Shown here: piece after piece, positions 1 through 9,637 of the stretch | How positions within the stretch are numbered: position 1 is the first letter of the stretch | Layout: every line of letters starts with the position of its first letter | Source of the DNA: Lantana camara | Lineage: Eukaryota > Streptophyta > Magnoliopsida > Lamiales > Verbenaceae | NCBI GenBank assembly: GCA_037501455.1 | Contig: CM074858.1 | Coordinates: 96,010,001 to 96,074,000 of the forward strand | DNA length: 64,000 nt | Reading direction: 5' to 3' | Program-made: the position numbers and the translations under genes | Notes under the pieces: generated by a model | Databases searched by the model: none | What the model saw: only the letters and a program-made list of their open reading frames with translations | Told to the model about the DNA's origin: nothing

Positions 1-1
1 G

Positions 2-1549
2 AATGGAGCTTCCAGAATTACTGCTTATGTGGATTCACAGTTAATTGCGAGCCAGATTGAAGGAGCTTATGAGGCTCGAGAAACCACCATGGTGCAGTAC
101 TTAAGCAAGGCCAAGGAGGTCATTGGGAAGTTCAAGCAATTTCACCTACTCCAAGTACCACGAGCAGAAAACGAGCGCGCCGACGCCCTATCTAAATTTG
201 CTTCGGCATTAGAAGGCACTTCTGAACATTCGGTAACGTTCCTTAGAACAGAAGAACCTCTGATTAAGGAGGGAGTCGTCAAAGGGACGGTCGCTATGAT
301 TGATCCACACGAGCCGTGTTGGCTTGATGACATCATCAGGTTTCTTAAAGATGGTGTTTGTCCTACTGACAAGATAGAGGCTCGGAAGATTAGAAACAAG
401 GCGCCACGGTTTTCTATAGACTCTGAAGGAAGGCTGTTCAAAAAATCATTTCAAGGGCCTCCAATGAGGTGTCTAAGGCCTTCGCAGGCGAAAGAAACGC
501 TCGAACTCATTCACGATGGAAGCTGCAGGAATCACTCAGGAGGGCGTATCTTGGCTAAGAAAGTTCTGAGGAGTGGGTTTTATTGGCCCACAGTTCTCCA
601 AGACGCCATTGAATTTTCTAGGAAGTGCCCTAAGTGCCAGTTCCATTCCAATCTCCCTCAACTGCCGGCTGCTCAAATGATCCCTATTGATGTCTCCTGG
701 CCTTTTGACCAATGGGGAATAGACATTGTTGGCCCCTTGCCCATCGCAGCCGGCCAGAAGAAGTTTGTCATTTTAGCTATTGATTATTTCACCAAGTGGG
801 CCGAGGCCGAGGCCGTGGCGAAAATCACCTTCCGGGTTATAAGGGACTTCATTTGGAAAAATATCATATGCAGATACGGCATTCCGAGGGTGCTTATTTC
901 AGATAATGGATCCCAGTTCATAGCCGCTGACACAAGAGAGTGGTGTTCAGAATTGGGGATCGAACAACGCTTTACCTCCGTAGGCCATCCCCAAGCCAAT
1001 GGACAAGCAGAAGTTACCAACAGAGTCATTTTACAGCACCTAAAGACAATGCTGGAGAGTAAAAAGAGTGAATGGGCAGAAGAATTACAAGGAGCACTTT
1101 GGGCTTATCGCACTACTCCACGAGCGGCCACTGGCGAGACACCTTTCGCGCTCGTATATGGGTCAGAAGCAATGATACCGGCCGAGGTTGTAAATGAATC
1201 TGCTCGTGTAGCTTATTTCGAGCCTCAGCTTAATGAGGGCAACAGGAGCCTGGAGCTGGACTTACTGGAGGAAAGAAGAGACAAGGCCTGGGCTAAAATT
1301 CACAGATATAAAGCCACGGTGGCTCAACAGTACAACAAGCGCGTGAGGGAAAAAACTTTTCAACTGGGAGATTTAGTTCTGAAGAAACTAGAAGTATCTA
1401 GACATGTGGGGAAGTTGGACCCCAACTGGGAAGGACCGTTCAAAGTCATACAAGTTAGAGCTAACAACACCTACACCCTGGAGACACTTCAAGGGGAGCG
1501 CTTGCCTCGCCCTTGGAACGCATGTAACCTCCGGCGATTTTATGTTTAG
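2..1549 (+). CDS. Ty3/gypsy polyprotein, RNase H C-terminus plus integrase (5' partial)
   Basis: This is the C-terminal part of a retrotransposon polyprotein; the start lies left of the window and the frame is open from base 2 with no stop until TAG at 1547. The first ~75 residues end an RNase H domain (AYVDSQLIASQ; RADALSKF). A His2Cys2 zinc domain follows (HDG...NHSGGR...CPKCQ). The integrase core shows its catalytic triad: D in GIDIVGP, D in LISDNGSQF and E in NGQAEVTNR. The tail (LDPNWEGPFKVIQV) is the usual C-terminal DNA-binding end, without a chromodomain. The protein would cut and join element cDNA into nuclear DNA. Absence of stops over 1.5 kb suggests a younger copy than element 2. 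The codon at 29 is GTG, so that is not a real start. Confidence 0.9.
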   Translation, partial: NGASRITAYVDSQLIASQIEGAYEARETTMVQYLSKAKEVIGKFKQFHLLQVPRAENERADALSKFASALEGTSEHSVTFLRTEEPLIKEGVVKGTVAMIDPHEPCWLDDIIRFLKDGVCPTDKIEARKIRNKAPRFSIDSEGRLFKKSFQGPPMRCLRPSQAKETLELIHDGSCRNHSGGRILAKKVLRSGFYWPTVLQDAIEFSRKCPKCQFHSNLPQLPAAQMIPIDVSWPFDQWGIDIVGPLPIAAGQKKFVILAIDYFTKWAEAEAVAKITFRVIRDFIWKNIICRYGIPRVLISDNGSQFIAADTREWCSELGIEQRFTSVGHPQANGQAEVTNRVILQHLKTMLESKKSEWAEELQGALWAYRTTPRAATGETPFALVYGSEAMIPAEVVNESARVAYFEPQLNEGNRSLELDLLEERRDKAWAKIHRYKATVAQQYNKRVREKTFQLGDLVLKKLEVSRHVGKLDPNWEGPFKVIQVRANNTYTLETLQGERLPRPWNACNLRRFYV

Positions 1550-1974
1550 AAGCTCTTTGCAAACGATGATGTAACCACCTTGTTAATGGATTCTATGTAC
1601 TTCAAATCTCAAGTAAGATGCAATACACTCTTTTTTAATGTACTTCTGTTCCTTTAATTACATGAATGAATGAGTCCCACGTCCTTCGTCTCAACGAGCG
1701 TGGTTGACAATTCACTCCAATGCATACATTATTGCTGCACCTGGGTTACGCTTGCCAGCGCTCTACTCTGCGTGGGGGGACGCCCTCACAAGGATAGATT
1801 GGTAACGCTCACAACCAGCTTGTTAAAGAAGAAGAAAATACGAAAGAAATCCTAGTAGGCCTTGGCTGTTTGTTACAACGCCTTGCGCTCGAAAACGGGA
1901 TCGTTTTCACATTATGGAAGGTAAACATGCGCGGTAACGATCGATTAATGGCAACACCACCCAGAGGAAATTTT
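1550..1974 (+). other. Spacer after pol of Tat element 1
   Basis: No convincing gene is seen. It is the start of the 3' untranslated part of the element, between the pol stop and the tandem repeats, and contains a purine-rich run near 1828-1850. Confidence 0.5.
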
Positions 1975-2245
1975 CACAAGTCTTGAACGAGGGCAGTCAC
2001 TCAGTAAGACCCTCGTAACCACTCAAGACTTAGCAAAATCTCCCAAAGATAAGAAGGAATTACACAAGCCTTGAGTAGGGGCATTCTCACAGAAAGACCC
2101 TTGTAACCACTCAAGACTTAGCAAAATCTTCTAAGTACAAAAGCCAAAATTTACACAAGTCTTGAATGGGGGCATCCTCACCATAAGACCTTCGTGATTA
2201 CTCAAGGCTTAGGAAAATTTTCCAAGTTTACAAGATTCAACGAAA
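1975..2245 (+). repeat. Three tandem ~90-bp repeats in the element 3' region
   Basis: Units start at about 1975, 2063 and 2154, each with CACAAG(T/C)CTTGA followed by a G-rich stretch, AAGACC(C/T)T, a CTCAAG(A/G)CTTAG core and an AAAAT(C/T)TTC end. Spacing is 88 and 91 bases. Tandem repeats in this place are known for plant Tat/Ogre elements and have been proposed as seeds of satellite DNA. Confidence 0.85.
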
Positions 2246-2416
2246 TCTTTCTAATATCAAGACCTACCCAGGTCATGCAGTTTTCACTATGTAATGCAAT
2301 CTTTATTGAGCATGTTACACACAGTCTTGTTATTAACAGGATTTATTTACAACGAGCGCCAAGTGAAAATTCGTATTCAAAAAGAGAGAAAGACAGCATA
2401 ACGGAAAGGAAATATT

Positions 2417-4008
2417 TCATTTATAGAAAGGCTTTTGCCAAGGGATACAAAATAGGGACTCAGAGGCCCACAATGTTATCGCAACAAAAGGAAAATCACT
2501 GAAACTAAGGAAAGGAGAAGTTACAAAACAAAGCTGAAGGAGAGGATCCTTAGGCTGCGGGGCCACATCTTCATCGATGACCACTAAAATGTTCTGGGCA
2601 ATTGGGCCGTAAACAGGACCTTCTGGCTCTTGAGGAACTACTGCTGGAGGCTCAGGATTGTTGTCCCCAGGCGCTTGTTGGTTGATTTGCTCGATGGCAT
2701 TGGGCTCGCCAGCTTGGACATGGACGTTCTCACCAGCTGGAACAAGCGCTTGGGGCTCGTCTTCAGGAGGATCATTTTGTGCGACTTGAGGGGCATCATC
2801 TAAAGGATGGGCTTCTACGTACTCATCCTGGAGAAGTTTGACCAGGAAGGTGTATTCAGGTTCAGAGATGGTGTCCGCGGGGTCATCCCGGTCCTCGTCA
2901 TCTTCCTCACAGCGCTCATTGAATACAAGCTCGGTGCCCTCAGCCCCTCGCATAGCCGGGTCTGTTAACCCTTTGTGGATGCCTTGCTCGATGGCTAAGT
3001 TGAAGGCCTTTTGAGCCTCGTCCAAACAGTGCAAGGAAGCTGCGAAGTTGAAGGCTTTTGAATGGCAGAATTTGATAAGAGCCTCCTTGTTCGCTCGATC
3101 GAGACTTTGGGGCAATTCGTTGATCGTATCATTGAACTTCCTCTCGGCCTCCTGAACCCTTGTTCTCCAGCTGTCGCGCTCGGCCTCCAAGTTCTTATAG
3201 CCCTCGCTGAGGTGGGCCAACTTGCCGCTCAGGCTGCTCCGAGCGCTCTCCACCCTCGCAAAGTCCTCCTTCAACTTTTTCAACTCATCTTCCGTTTTTC
3301 TATGCAAATCCTTGAGGGATTCGTACTTGGCTATTTCAGTATCCAGCTCCACCTGAATTTGAGCCAGATCATTCGCACGTGCCATCTTTTTATACTTGGC
3401 CTTGCGATCGGCATAGACCGAGGCGCGCATCTGTATGTTTTTAGCCCTCGGAAGTACTTGCTGCACACGCTCGTAAGTGGCAAGAATGTTAGCAAATGTG
3501 TTAAGAAATGGAATTACTTTTCCCTAAGAAAGTAAAGTCACCAGCGGACAAAGAAGAAGACTTACAGAGAGTATGGCGTACACCATATCACTTGTCCCCT
3601 GCTCCACGGACTCTGAATATAGGCGCTTGTGGTCGGCGGTAAATTGGGCCCTGTCGTACAAGTTCTCGCTAACGGTCTGAGCGAGCGTGCCGGACCGCAG
3701 CAGGACCTCGCCCCCATCAGTGGAGCCGGAGAAATACCTATCTCCCCGGCGAGGAAAGCCCCACAAGTATTCCTCCTTTGAGGAGGAAGTTTCCCCTTCG
3801 CCTTTGGGCCTTCAACTACTTGTTTGCCCTTGCCGGTTATAGCAAGGGTATCTGACATCCTCTTCCTCTTGCGGGAAGGTTGAGTGGAGCCCTCAGGGGC
3901 CTCGTTTATCCTCACATTGGTAGCAGGCCTCGTTGGGTTGACCACCCTTGAATCTGCGGCGGGTGGCGGCCGTGCCACCAAGCGGTTCTCAGTATTGGCC
4001 GCACGGTT
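2417..4008 (-). pseudogene. Antisense coiled-coil gene (extra ORF) of Tat element 1, 5' truncated
   Basis: This gene runs opposite to pol and converges on it. Reading leftwards, 4008-~3800 encodes a basic, Pro/Ser-rich stretch (PSRKRKRMSDT, GKGKQVV). After a one-base frame change near 3800 the frame continues to 3566 (TVSENLYDRAQFTADHKRL). A clean intron 3565-3461 follows, and the next exon is phase 0 from 3460 to the stop at 2417. The long exon starts with heptad-like charged sequence (YKKMARANDLAQIQVELD, then SLKDLHRKTEDELKKLKED), forming a coiled coil of about 110 residues. It then turns very acidic and Pro-rich (CEEDDEDRDDPAD). Antisense extra ORFs between pol and the 3' LTR have been reported in Tat-lineage elements; the function is unknown. 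The N-terminal domain seen in element 2's gene is lost here by truncation. Confidence 0.7.
3461..3565 (-). other. Intron in the antisense gene of Tat element 1
   Basis: On the minus strand the donor is CTCTCT|GTAAGTC at 3565 and the acceptor GTGTGCAG|CAAG at 3461. The upstream frame (from 3766) ends in phase 0 at 3566 and the downstream frame resumes in phase 0 at 3460, so removal of 105 bases joins the two frames exactly. Confidence 0.7.
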
Positions 4009-4322
4009 TTAACGGTCAAAGATCATTTTAACGGTCAAATGACATTTTCCATCCAAAAACTTACGAATGTCCTTAAAATGATAAAAATTAAATAGTATGG
4101 GATTAAAAAAACTACTTTCAAAAAATATGGGACCAAAAGTGAGAACGAACATACAGTTGAGACCAAAAATGCAATTTGCTCTATTTAAAATATCAGTTTT
4201 GTAAAAATAAAAATAAAAAATCAGTTTTGTCATTAATTGCTAAACTAAAATTTAAATCATTATTTTTAACATTCGTTTCGAGCACGGGCCATAAGCTAGT
4301 ATTGATGATAAGATAGTCTTAT
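4009..4322. other. Unassigned AT-rich segment between the two Tat elements
   Basis: No gene. It begins with repeated words (TTTAACGGTCAAA twice within 30 bases) and contains several 'ggaccaaaa' words, a style common in plant MITE or MULE remnants. No terminal repeats could be paired. Confidence 0.4.
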
Positions 4323-4909
4323 TGATCGAGCCGAATCTTCGCTGGTCGTTCGACCGGATAAATCGTGCCACGATCATTCTATTTGTTGAGTAGGAAATCG
4401 CCGCCTGACTGCTCAAAATCTGCACAGGTCGAAGTAAGTGTGAGCTCAAGGCCAACTCAGGGAATGTGGAGGTGAGATCCGGGTTGACACTCCGACGCTC
4501 AAGTCAGGCTCGAGTTAGGTTAATCGAATGATTGAGCGGTAAAATGAGGTAGGTGGGGAAAACTTACCGTGCAATAAATGTGGGGGTGACATATATATGG
4601 TGAAGAGAGAGAATTAACCGCCTTGACGTGTGTGCGGGGAGCTAACAGGTGCCCCATTACTGCCTTGTATTTAATGCGTGGTCGGCCACTCAATTGTGAA
4701 TTGGTTAGTGGACCGGTGTGTTGGCAGGTCGAGGGATTGAGGTCTAGGGAACCGACCGAAGAGCCTGACACTGGGTCGAAGACCGAGGAAGTAAATTATG
4801 GACTGTAACTGGGAGGCCGACCCAACGGTTGAAGAGAGGCCTTCAAGCGGACAGGTGGCAATGGCATGCGGTGATTGGTCCAGCAAAGAAGCGGGTACGA
4901 GCCACGTCA
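4323..4909 (-). repeat. 3' LTR of Tat element 2
   Basis: 587 bases, high identity to 18107-18688. On the minus strand it begins TGACGTGGCTCG and ends GGCTCGATCA, giving the normal TG...CA ends. It has the same minus-strand TATA-like run as its partner (plus-strand ATATATAT near 4590). Confidence 0.9.
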
Positions 4910-5028
4910 TAAGCCTCCCGAAACGTCATCTGCTAGGGCTGACGTGGCAGTGGCGTTTCAACTCTCAAGGGTGGGACCCGCTGCAATCATGGCGACGTTT
5001 CACCTTCTCGATTCCCGCCAAATTCACT

Positions 5029-5042
5029 CCTACAAATAGTTC
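5029..5042 (+). promoter_or_regulatory. Candidate TATA box for the plus-strand antisense gene of element 2
   Basis: CCTACAAATAGTTC resembles a plant TATA box (CTATAAATAG) with one C change. It lies ~120 bases inside the 3' LTR border, outside the LTR, and points towards the plus-strand gene. A possible 5'UTR intron follows (AG|GTATTG at 5187 to ACTGTAG|G at 5356), placing the first ATG at 5358. This is an inference from sequence only. Confidence 0.45.
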
Positions 5043-5357
5043 CCTCTGTAACTTCATTTGTTACTTTTGCGAAAGAAATCTGAAGAGAAGCTTCGAGCTG
5101 CAGCAGGTCGTTCAAGTGTTTTCGGGTATCGATTTTCGATCGTTCGTTCTAAAAGAAGCAAACTTCATGCGTTTCATACCCAGAAGGTATTGTTTCGAAT
5201 CCTGGCTCGATTTAGTCCTCTTTCATATCTCCTTCTATTTTTCTCGATTGCTTCGAGAGAGAGGTTTACCACTTCCCTCTTCGAAGGCTTCCCCTCTCTC
5301 AATTTATTCGAATTCGACCCTTCAAGAGTGAAAACTTGTCTTTCTTGTTACTGTAGG

Positions 5358-8047
5358 ATGTCAACAAATCGAGGTGAGACCGGGCCAAAGAGGATGGAGG
5401 TGACAACCATAAGTGTGGGGTCGAGTTCTGGGTCTGACTCGAGTTCAGATTCAACGGACTTTGGAGTCTCCATAGATACTGGGTCGACAAACCCCCAAGG
5501 AAGGGATGAAGACGTCGACGTGGTGGGGGTGTCCAACCTGCCACCTGAGACAGAATTGGAAGAGGTTGTCGTGCCTCGAGTTTCCGAAGAAGAGACATCG
5601 ACCTCAGGTCGGGGTGAAGAGGAAGAAGAGAAGGTGGAAAATGTCAAACCAGAGGGTCGATTGGTGAAGGACCCTCGAGCCATAACTCCAGGAATATCGG
5701 ACGACAAATTCAGGGAGATTCAGCACTAGCTATTCGGTGGTGCACATGAATTTGGGGGCTATCGAGTGATAAAACCCAAGGTCGGAGATAGGATGACCAA
5801 CCCGCCCGAGAATTGCATTGCGATCAACTACAAGGAGGTCGAGAACGGGTTTAGGGTACCCATTTCCGAGGAGCTGCTTGAATTTTTCAATATTTTGAGG
5901 ATCAACCTATTACAATTGATGCCTAACTCGTATGCCATGGTGAATGGGCTGAGGGTTTTATTAAGATTCTTGGGGATGAGGACCAACATCTTCTGCCTTT
6001 CCGAGATCTTCCAGGCCTCACTGACGATCGACACCTCGGCGCCTGGTTCGGGATACATCTAGCTCTAGTCGAAAAATAATTATCGAGTGATAAGGTCGCC
6101 AACCACCTCAAACGGCGTGGGATGGAAATAGCGATTTGTTTTCATTGAGTGTGAGAAGGGGTAGCCCGGTCTGAAGTACCCGGGATGGAGTTGGGCCCCT
6201 CGAGCGGATCTTCCGAGAGGGCATCCGGGTTGGCCGAATACACTGATGGCGGCCTTGAGGGATCTGGGAATTGTGGAGTCAAAAGACATGGTTGCTCCAC
6301 AGATGTTGATCGAGCTAAGGCTCGCGCCAGGGGTCCGTAAATATTTTGACCCGGGTATATCGAGCTAATCCATCGAAGCAATATCTTTACTTGTTCATGT
6401 GTCTATAGTTTGTTGTTGTTGTTTTTTTTTTTTTTTTTGTCCAAGTAGCTGATCGATTTTCCATTCTTTTGCAAAGCGATACATCATGTCGGCCTCACTT
6501 GCAGCTAGGAGGAAGGAGATGGCCGAGCTGAAGAAGGCGGCCGAGAAGAAAAAGCTGTCTCCGCCTACCGAAGCGGAGATTACAGCTGCGCACAACGCCA
6601 CGGTCGAGGCGTTGCCAAAAGTCCTCGGAATGAGGACAACTGATGTCCCCAAGAAGCGGGGGAATGCTCCTGTGGGGGTCGATGACACTGAAGCCCCCCA
6701 AGCCAAAAAAACAAAAGACGTACCGCCATGCCTCCAAGTCTGCGATCGAGGCAGATAAGCAGAAGGGGAGGGGTCGAGAAAAAACCCCTATGCTTCCGAT
6801 GCCTTCATCTTTTGGGCCCATTGTCGAGGTCTAGGTCGGTGAATACTCCACTCCCCCTACTCAGGGTCGCGGGGCGATTGTGCCCTGGAATGTTGCTAGT
6901 ATCTTGGCAGGGGTTCGAAAGCCTCCGCAGGGTACTCGATCTGCGACCGCCGTTCCCTGGAAACCAACTGAGGAGGATAAGCGACTCTTCTTTGATTACC
7001 CCACTCTCCAGGAGCCTCATTTTTCGAACGACCTTTCGAGTCGGAATGATCAGGGCGAGCTCCGACGAATCGGTACAGCCCCAAAAGACTATAATGCAAT
7101 CGGAGCCTTGTACAGCTCGATCCAAACTGTGGTCGACCATAAGGAGCGATGGACGCTCGTTGATGATGAGATCGAGGCGTCTTGGGTTCAGAAGTACTTC
7201 GTCGTAAGCCCATTTTTTATTTTTTCTTCTTGTATTCGCTAAGTGGTTGCTCGAATTCTGATGATCGAATCGTTTATCTCAGATGGGCCAAGACTTCTTC
7301 CAAGTGACCCGGAGAGGTTGGGTCCATTACCAGATGAGGGAAAGAGCTGAGCAGCAGGTCGAGAGTATGAGGGTCGAGCTCCAGGAGAAGGACAAAAAGT
7401 TGGCCGAAGCCAACAAAGACAAGGAGCAACTCGACAAAAATCTCCTGGACGCCATCGAGAAGCTAACCGACACTGAGAAGAAGCTCAAAACTGCAGTGGA
7501 TAGGGTCGCCAGGGCGATCGAGGAGAAGGTTGAGGCGAGAGCCAGAGGCCTGGCCGAGGGGGAAAGGAAGGGCGCAAAGTTGGCCCTGAGCAGGTGCAAG
7601 AGAGGCCTCGAGGAATCTGTCTCTGACCTCGAAAGGCGATGAGTGTACATATTTATGAACTCCAAGACGTATGTCAAGGCCGTGTCGATCGCGAGCTTCA
7701 AAGATGTCTAGGAGGGCTTCAATCTGTGCATGGCCCAGGTGTAGGCGGCCAAGTACCTTCCAATGGTTTATGATCAAGAAAAGGTCGACCTGTACCAAGA
7801 CGACCCTCGGCCTGTAGATCCTTTTACTCGACCTCCCTCCCCCGACCCGGATTGGGACCAAGAAGAGTTTGGCTTTGCTCTGAAGCTGGCGCGATCCAGA
7901 GCAGCTGGCGAGCCAGACAATGTATCACTGATGGAGCTCGACCTGGACGCCTCCTTCGACCCCAAAGGTATGTGCTCAGAGTATTTTAGGGATGCTGCGA
8001 TCGTGCCCATTGAGGAGGGGACCGGAAATGGTCCGACCGGGAATTGA
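5358..8047 (+). pseudogene. Intron-bearing antisense gene of Tat element 2 ('putative gypsy type transposon' protein)
   Basis: The gene is read opposite to gag-pol and converges on it. From ATG 5358 it encodes a Ser/Asp/Glu-rich leader (VGSSSGSDSSSDSTDFGV), then ~5766-6350 a globular domain (FRVPISEELLEFFNILRINL, then PNSYAMVNGLRVLLRFLG). That pattern resembles the Pfam family 'putative gypsy type transposon' (PF04195), judged from memory. Next comes a Lys/Ala-rich segment (6486-6720), a conserved block ending WVQKYFV at 7203, an intron, then a coiled coil of ~110 residues (7283-7642, e.g. VELQEKDKKLAEANKDKEQL). It ends in an acidic, Pro-rich tail (RPPSPDPDWDQEEFGF) with stop at 8045. Stops at ~5727, 6060, 6066, 6126, 7640 and 7709, and at least one frame change near 6700, show decay. 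Function unknown. Confidence 0.65.
7204..7282 (+). other. Intron in the antisense gene of Tat element 2
   Basis: Donor TTCGTC|GTAAGCCC and acceptor TTTATCTCAG|ATGGGC. The 79-base intron is T-rich before the acceptor. The upstream frame (6880-7203, exactly 108 codons) and the downstream frame (from 7283) are both phase 0 and open, so splicing joins them. Reading through instead gives a stop at 7240. Confidence 0.7.
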
Positions 8048-8556
8048 GCCAGAGAGAACGTGTCAACCCTATCTCTTTGCTCGAGAAATTAGCTGAATGC
8101 AAACCCATCTTTTCCAGGGTATCAACTGTTGGGGTCGGACTTGTAATTTTTAGGAATTCGACTGTTAGGGTTAGTTCCCTTAGTTGTCGACTCGGGATTC
8201 ATTGTAAATAGGTAGGAATCCGAGTGTTTGTTGCTCCAAAATCCAAAATGTAGTTAAGTTTGTGATAAAAAATGATGTAATCGACAAACTTTTGTCTTAA
8301 ATTATTATGTAATTTCTTTATTTTGAGCCAATGAAGATATTTAAGTTCTCCTTTGAATTCTTTGATGAATAGTGTTGTGTTAATCGATGTATTTGGTCGA
8401 GAAGATGGTGAGGCAAATGCTCTAATCTTTCGAGCGAGTAAAACTTTAATACGAGCGTCGTAAAATAAAGGATACTAAGTAGAAGATCGAACAACATACA
8501 TATCAGAAGAAAGGAAAAACTTTGTTCATTCAATGGTTAGAAAGATATATAATTGT
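8048..8556. other. Spacer between the converging genes of Tat element 2
   Basis: AT-rich, without a gene. It holds the 3' ends of both transcription units of the element: the antisense gene ends at 8047 on the plus strand and pol ends at 8557 on the minus strand. Confidence 0.5.
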
Positions 8557-9637
8557 TTACAAGTAATATTTTTTCAAGTTGTGGGCATTCCACGATTGAG
8601 GTAGGGGTTTCCCCTCGAGGTCTTCCAGGTGATATGCTCAATATTTGCCAATCTTGACAATACGGTAGGGACCCTCCCAATTAGCGTCGAGCTTGCCCAC
8701 GTGCTTGGTAATTTCGACTTTCTTGAGAACTAAATCTCCGACTTGGAATTGAAGAGGTTGAAGGTTCTTATTGTATACTCGAGCGGTTGTGTTTCGATAT
8801 TGCTGCATCCTTAAGTTCCCCTTTTCTCTGGTTTCATCTATGGTGTCGAGGTCGAAAGCCCTTAACGCATTGTTCCTTTCACGTTGAAATTGAGCTACTC
8901 GAGGGGATTGATGAAGGATCTCGGCAGATATCATAGCCTCCGAGCCATATACCATGGTGAAGGGTGTTTGACCGGTTGGAATCCGTGGTGTGGTTCGATA
9001 GGCCCATAGGACACCTTCCAGTTCATCGACCCAGTGTTCTTTCTTTGCTTCGAGCCGTGTGCACAAGTTTTGTATGATGGTGTGATTGGTGACTTCGACC
9101 TGCCCGTCGGCCTGGGGATGCCCGACTGATGTGAACCTTTGACTGATCCTGAAGTCTGAGCAGTAGGGCCTGAATCTTGAGCTTCGAAATTGAGGTCCAT
9201 TATCGCATACTATGACTCGAGAGATCCCAAACCTTGTGATGATGTGCTTCCAAAGAAAATCCTGAAGGACATGAAAGGTGATCTTCGATACAACAAGTGC
9301 TTCGACCCATTTGGAGAAGTAGTCGATGGCGAGGATGACAAACTGTCTTTATCGAGTCGCGATCGGGAAAGGGTTTGTGATGTCGATTCCCCACTGCTCG
9401 AATGGCCAGGATGATTCGATCAGGATCATCTCTGCAGGGTGTTGGTGGGTCAAGTTGGCATGCTTCTGGCATCAGTTGCACCTTCTCACGAATTCGAGCG
9501 CATCCTTGCGTATAGTGGGTCAGAAGAATCCTGCTCGAGATGTTTTCTGAGCAAGTGATCGCCCCCCGATGTGGTTTTCGCACGATCCTTCGTGGATTTC
9601 GGCCAGCACTTCTCGACCTCGGGATGGTCGGAGACAT
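8557..9637 (-). pseudogene. Tat element 2 integrase region (degenerate)
   Basis: Frames on the minus strand give a zinc-domain start (AEIHEGSCENHIGGRSLAQK upstream of 9520), a damaged core, and a C-terminal part that reads well (WVDELEGVLWAYRTTPR; QVGDLVLKKVEITKHVGKLD). The end, NAHNLKKYY with stop at 8557-8559, parallels NACNLRRFYV of element 1. The frame changes several times (around 9520, 9200 and 9066) and TGA occurs at ~8638, so no active integrase is expected. It belongs to the same polyprotein as the RT and gag segments to its right. Confidence 0.85.

Larger units (their letters stand above)
1..4008 (+). mobile_element. Tat-lineage Ty3/gypsy element 1, 3' portion (left end outside window)
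   Basis: The segment runs from the end of an RNase H domain through integrase (frame open from base 2 to 1549), then a non-coding spacer with tandem repeats, then a gene on the opposite strand (4008-2417). This order is typical of plant Tat-type elements: pol, long hypervariable 3' region, antisense extra ORF. No 3' LTR is seen. The antisense gene stops being readable near 4008, where unrelated AT-rich sequence starts, so the element appears truncated there. The lineage call is inferred from integrase and antisense-gene style. Confidence 0.8.

Noticed and set aside
3062..3535. 157-codon plus-strand frame in Tat element 1
   Set aside because: Mirror of the antisense coiled-coil exon on the other strand; that strand reads as a better protein with an intron.
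4798..5331. 177-codon plus-strand frame across the LTR border
   Set aside because: Covers LTR and putative promoter/5'UTR sequence; no protein-like conservation between the two LTR copies.
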